From the NCBI GenBank assembly GCA_018896835.1, contig JAHILS010000023.1:1-20207 (forward strand): a stretch of DNA of 20,207 nucleotides, given 5' to 3'. The position numbers were made by a program, and so were the translations under genes. The notes under the pieces are model-generated. The model did no database searches. It saw only the letters and a program-made list of their open reading frames with translations, and was not told where the DNA came from. The stretch's first letter is position 1. Each line of letters begins with the position of its first letter. This document shows, in pieces, positions 19,637 through 20,207 of the stretch. Source of the stretch: Patescibacteria group bacterium. GTDB lineage: Bacteria > Patescibacteriota > Patescibacteriia > UBA9934.

Positions 19637-20207
19637 ATGAACGATCTTATAAAGATAAAAGTGATTCAAAAAGATTTTAATGGTGAGAAAAAGCGATTTG
19701 TTAATGCTCGCGAACTGCATGGTTGGCTTAAAGTCGGCAGGGATTTTTCTACTTGGATAAAAGAAAGGATAAATAAATATGATTTTACGGAAAATTTAGA
19801 CTATTTTATAACCATTGCCAATTCTGGCAATGGTTTAAGCACGCAATCTAAAGGGAAAATCGTTGATGCTAAAACAGGTAAGGTTTTGTCAAAAGATTAC
19901 ATTCTTACTGTGGATATGGCCAAAGAATTGGCGATGGTGGAAAACAGTGAAATCGGCAAACAAGTGAGAAAATATTTTATACGAGTTGAAGGAGAATTTA
20001 AAAAAGTAATGCGGATTGCTACTTTGGATCCCAAAACGATCAATCAATTAACTGAACAATTTCATGAAACCAGAGAGGAAACCAAAGATTACAGAAAAGA
20101 TTTTACGGATTGTATAAAGAACTTTGTGGCAGTAAAAAATTATGGAACATATACGGATATGCTGTATAGTTTTTTATTTTTGGAAAAGGCAAAAGAATAC
20201 AGAAAAC
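19637..20207 (+). CDS. AntA-type phage antirepressor (partial)
   Basis: Open from ATG at 19637 to the window edge, 190 codons so far. The N-terminus FVNARELHGWLKVGRDFSTW IKERINKYDFTENLDYF, written here in two blocks, is the AntA/AntB antirepressor domain found in phages and prophages, where such proteins relieve repression of lytic genes. It is followed by KDYILTVDMAKELAMVEN and IGKQVRKYFIRVEGEFKK, which usually continue this domain, and then a helical region (LTEQFHETREETKDYRKDF). It indicates a prophage or other mobile element starting here and continuing to the right. A perfect hairpin (11-bp arms) lies within the coding region at 19810-19835. No Shine-Dalgarno is seen. Confidence 0.82.
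   Translation, partial: MNDLIKIKVIQKDFNGEKKRFVNARELHGWLKVGRDFSTWIKERINKYDFTENLDYFITIANSGNGLSTQSKGKIVDAKTGKVLSKDYILTVDMAKELAMVENSEIGKQVRKYFIRVEGEFKKVMRIATLDPKTINQLTEQFHETREETKDYRKDFTDCIKNFVAVKNYGTYTDMLYSFLFLEKAKEYRK

Overview
The window looks like a chromosomal segment of a Patescibacteria (Candidate Phyla Radiation) genome. This is an inference. It rests on compact, AT-leaning genes with few Shine-Dalgarno sites, an archaeal/eukaryal-type short ProRS, a MacA/MacB-type exporter in a minimal gene set, an adenosylcobalamin-dependent ribonucleotide reductase (NrdJ), and many small proteins of no known family. TGA acts as a stop (for example at the end of the kinase gene), so this is not one of the code-25 lineages. 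The window is mostly ordinary housekeeping sequence with islands of mobile or foreign DNA.

Layout. 1-1750: tail of an unknown plus-strand gene, a possible minus-strand small RNA, and an MFS transporter whose ~190-nt leader carries a short ORF and mutually exclusive hairpins (a candidate attenuator). 1750-7470: a minus-strand run, probably an operon with internal promoters: a duplicated-domain protein, a small kinase-fold protein, two small proteins, a YibE/F membrane protein, ProRS, a NUDIX hydrolase and a hypothetical protein. 7475-7945: a GC-rich, highly structured unit with a 75-codon ORF whose ribosome binding site is buried in a hairpin, ending at an intrinsic terminator. 8014-8384: a tRNA-Arg / hairpin RNA / tRNA-Lys operon. 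8407-9743: an insertion sequence with doubled terminal repeats, inserted immediately upstream of the exporter operon.

9757-13623: membrane fusion protein, ABC ATPase and FtsX-like permease, together a MacAB-type efflux or export system. 13632-14302: two clusters of REP-like repeats flank a GC-rich gene for a 72-aa cysteine-rich protein with its own strong promoter and terminator. 14347-15689: a DEDD-type 3'-5' exonuclease and a convergent ECF-like sigma factor. 15729-19133: nrdJ, with two NrdR-box-like sites, a distal promoter leading into a hairpin plus U-tract, and a proximal near-leaderless promoter. 19186-20207: an accessory end with a broken EcoRI-type adenine methylase tail, a frameshifted membrane protein and the start of an AntA-type phage antirepressor.

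The most interesting signals are regulatory: the MFS leader, the nrdJ control region, the hairpin RNA between the two tRNAs, the two GC-rich small genes, and a recurrent arrangement in which a -10 box ends 8-9 nt before the ATG (near-leaderless mRNAs).
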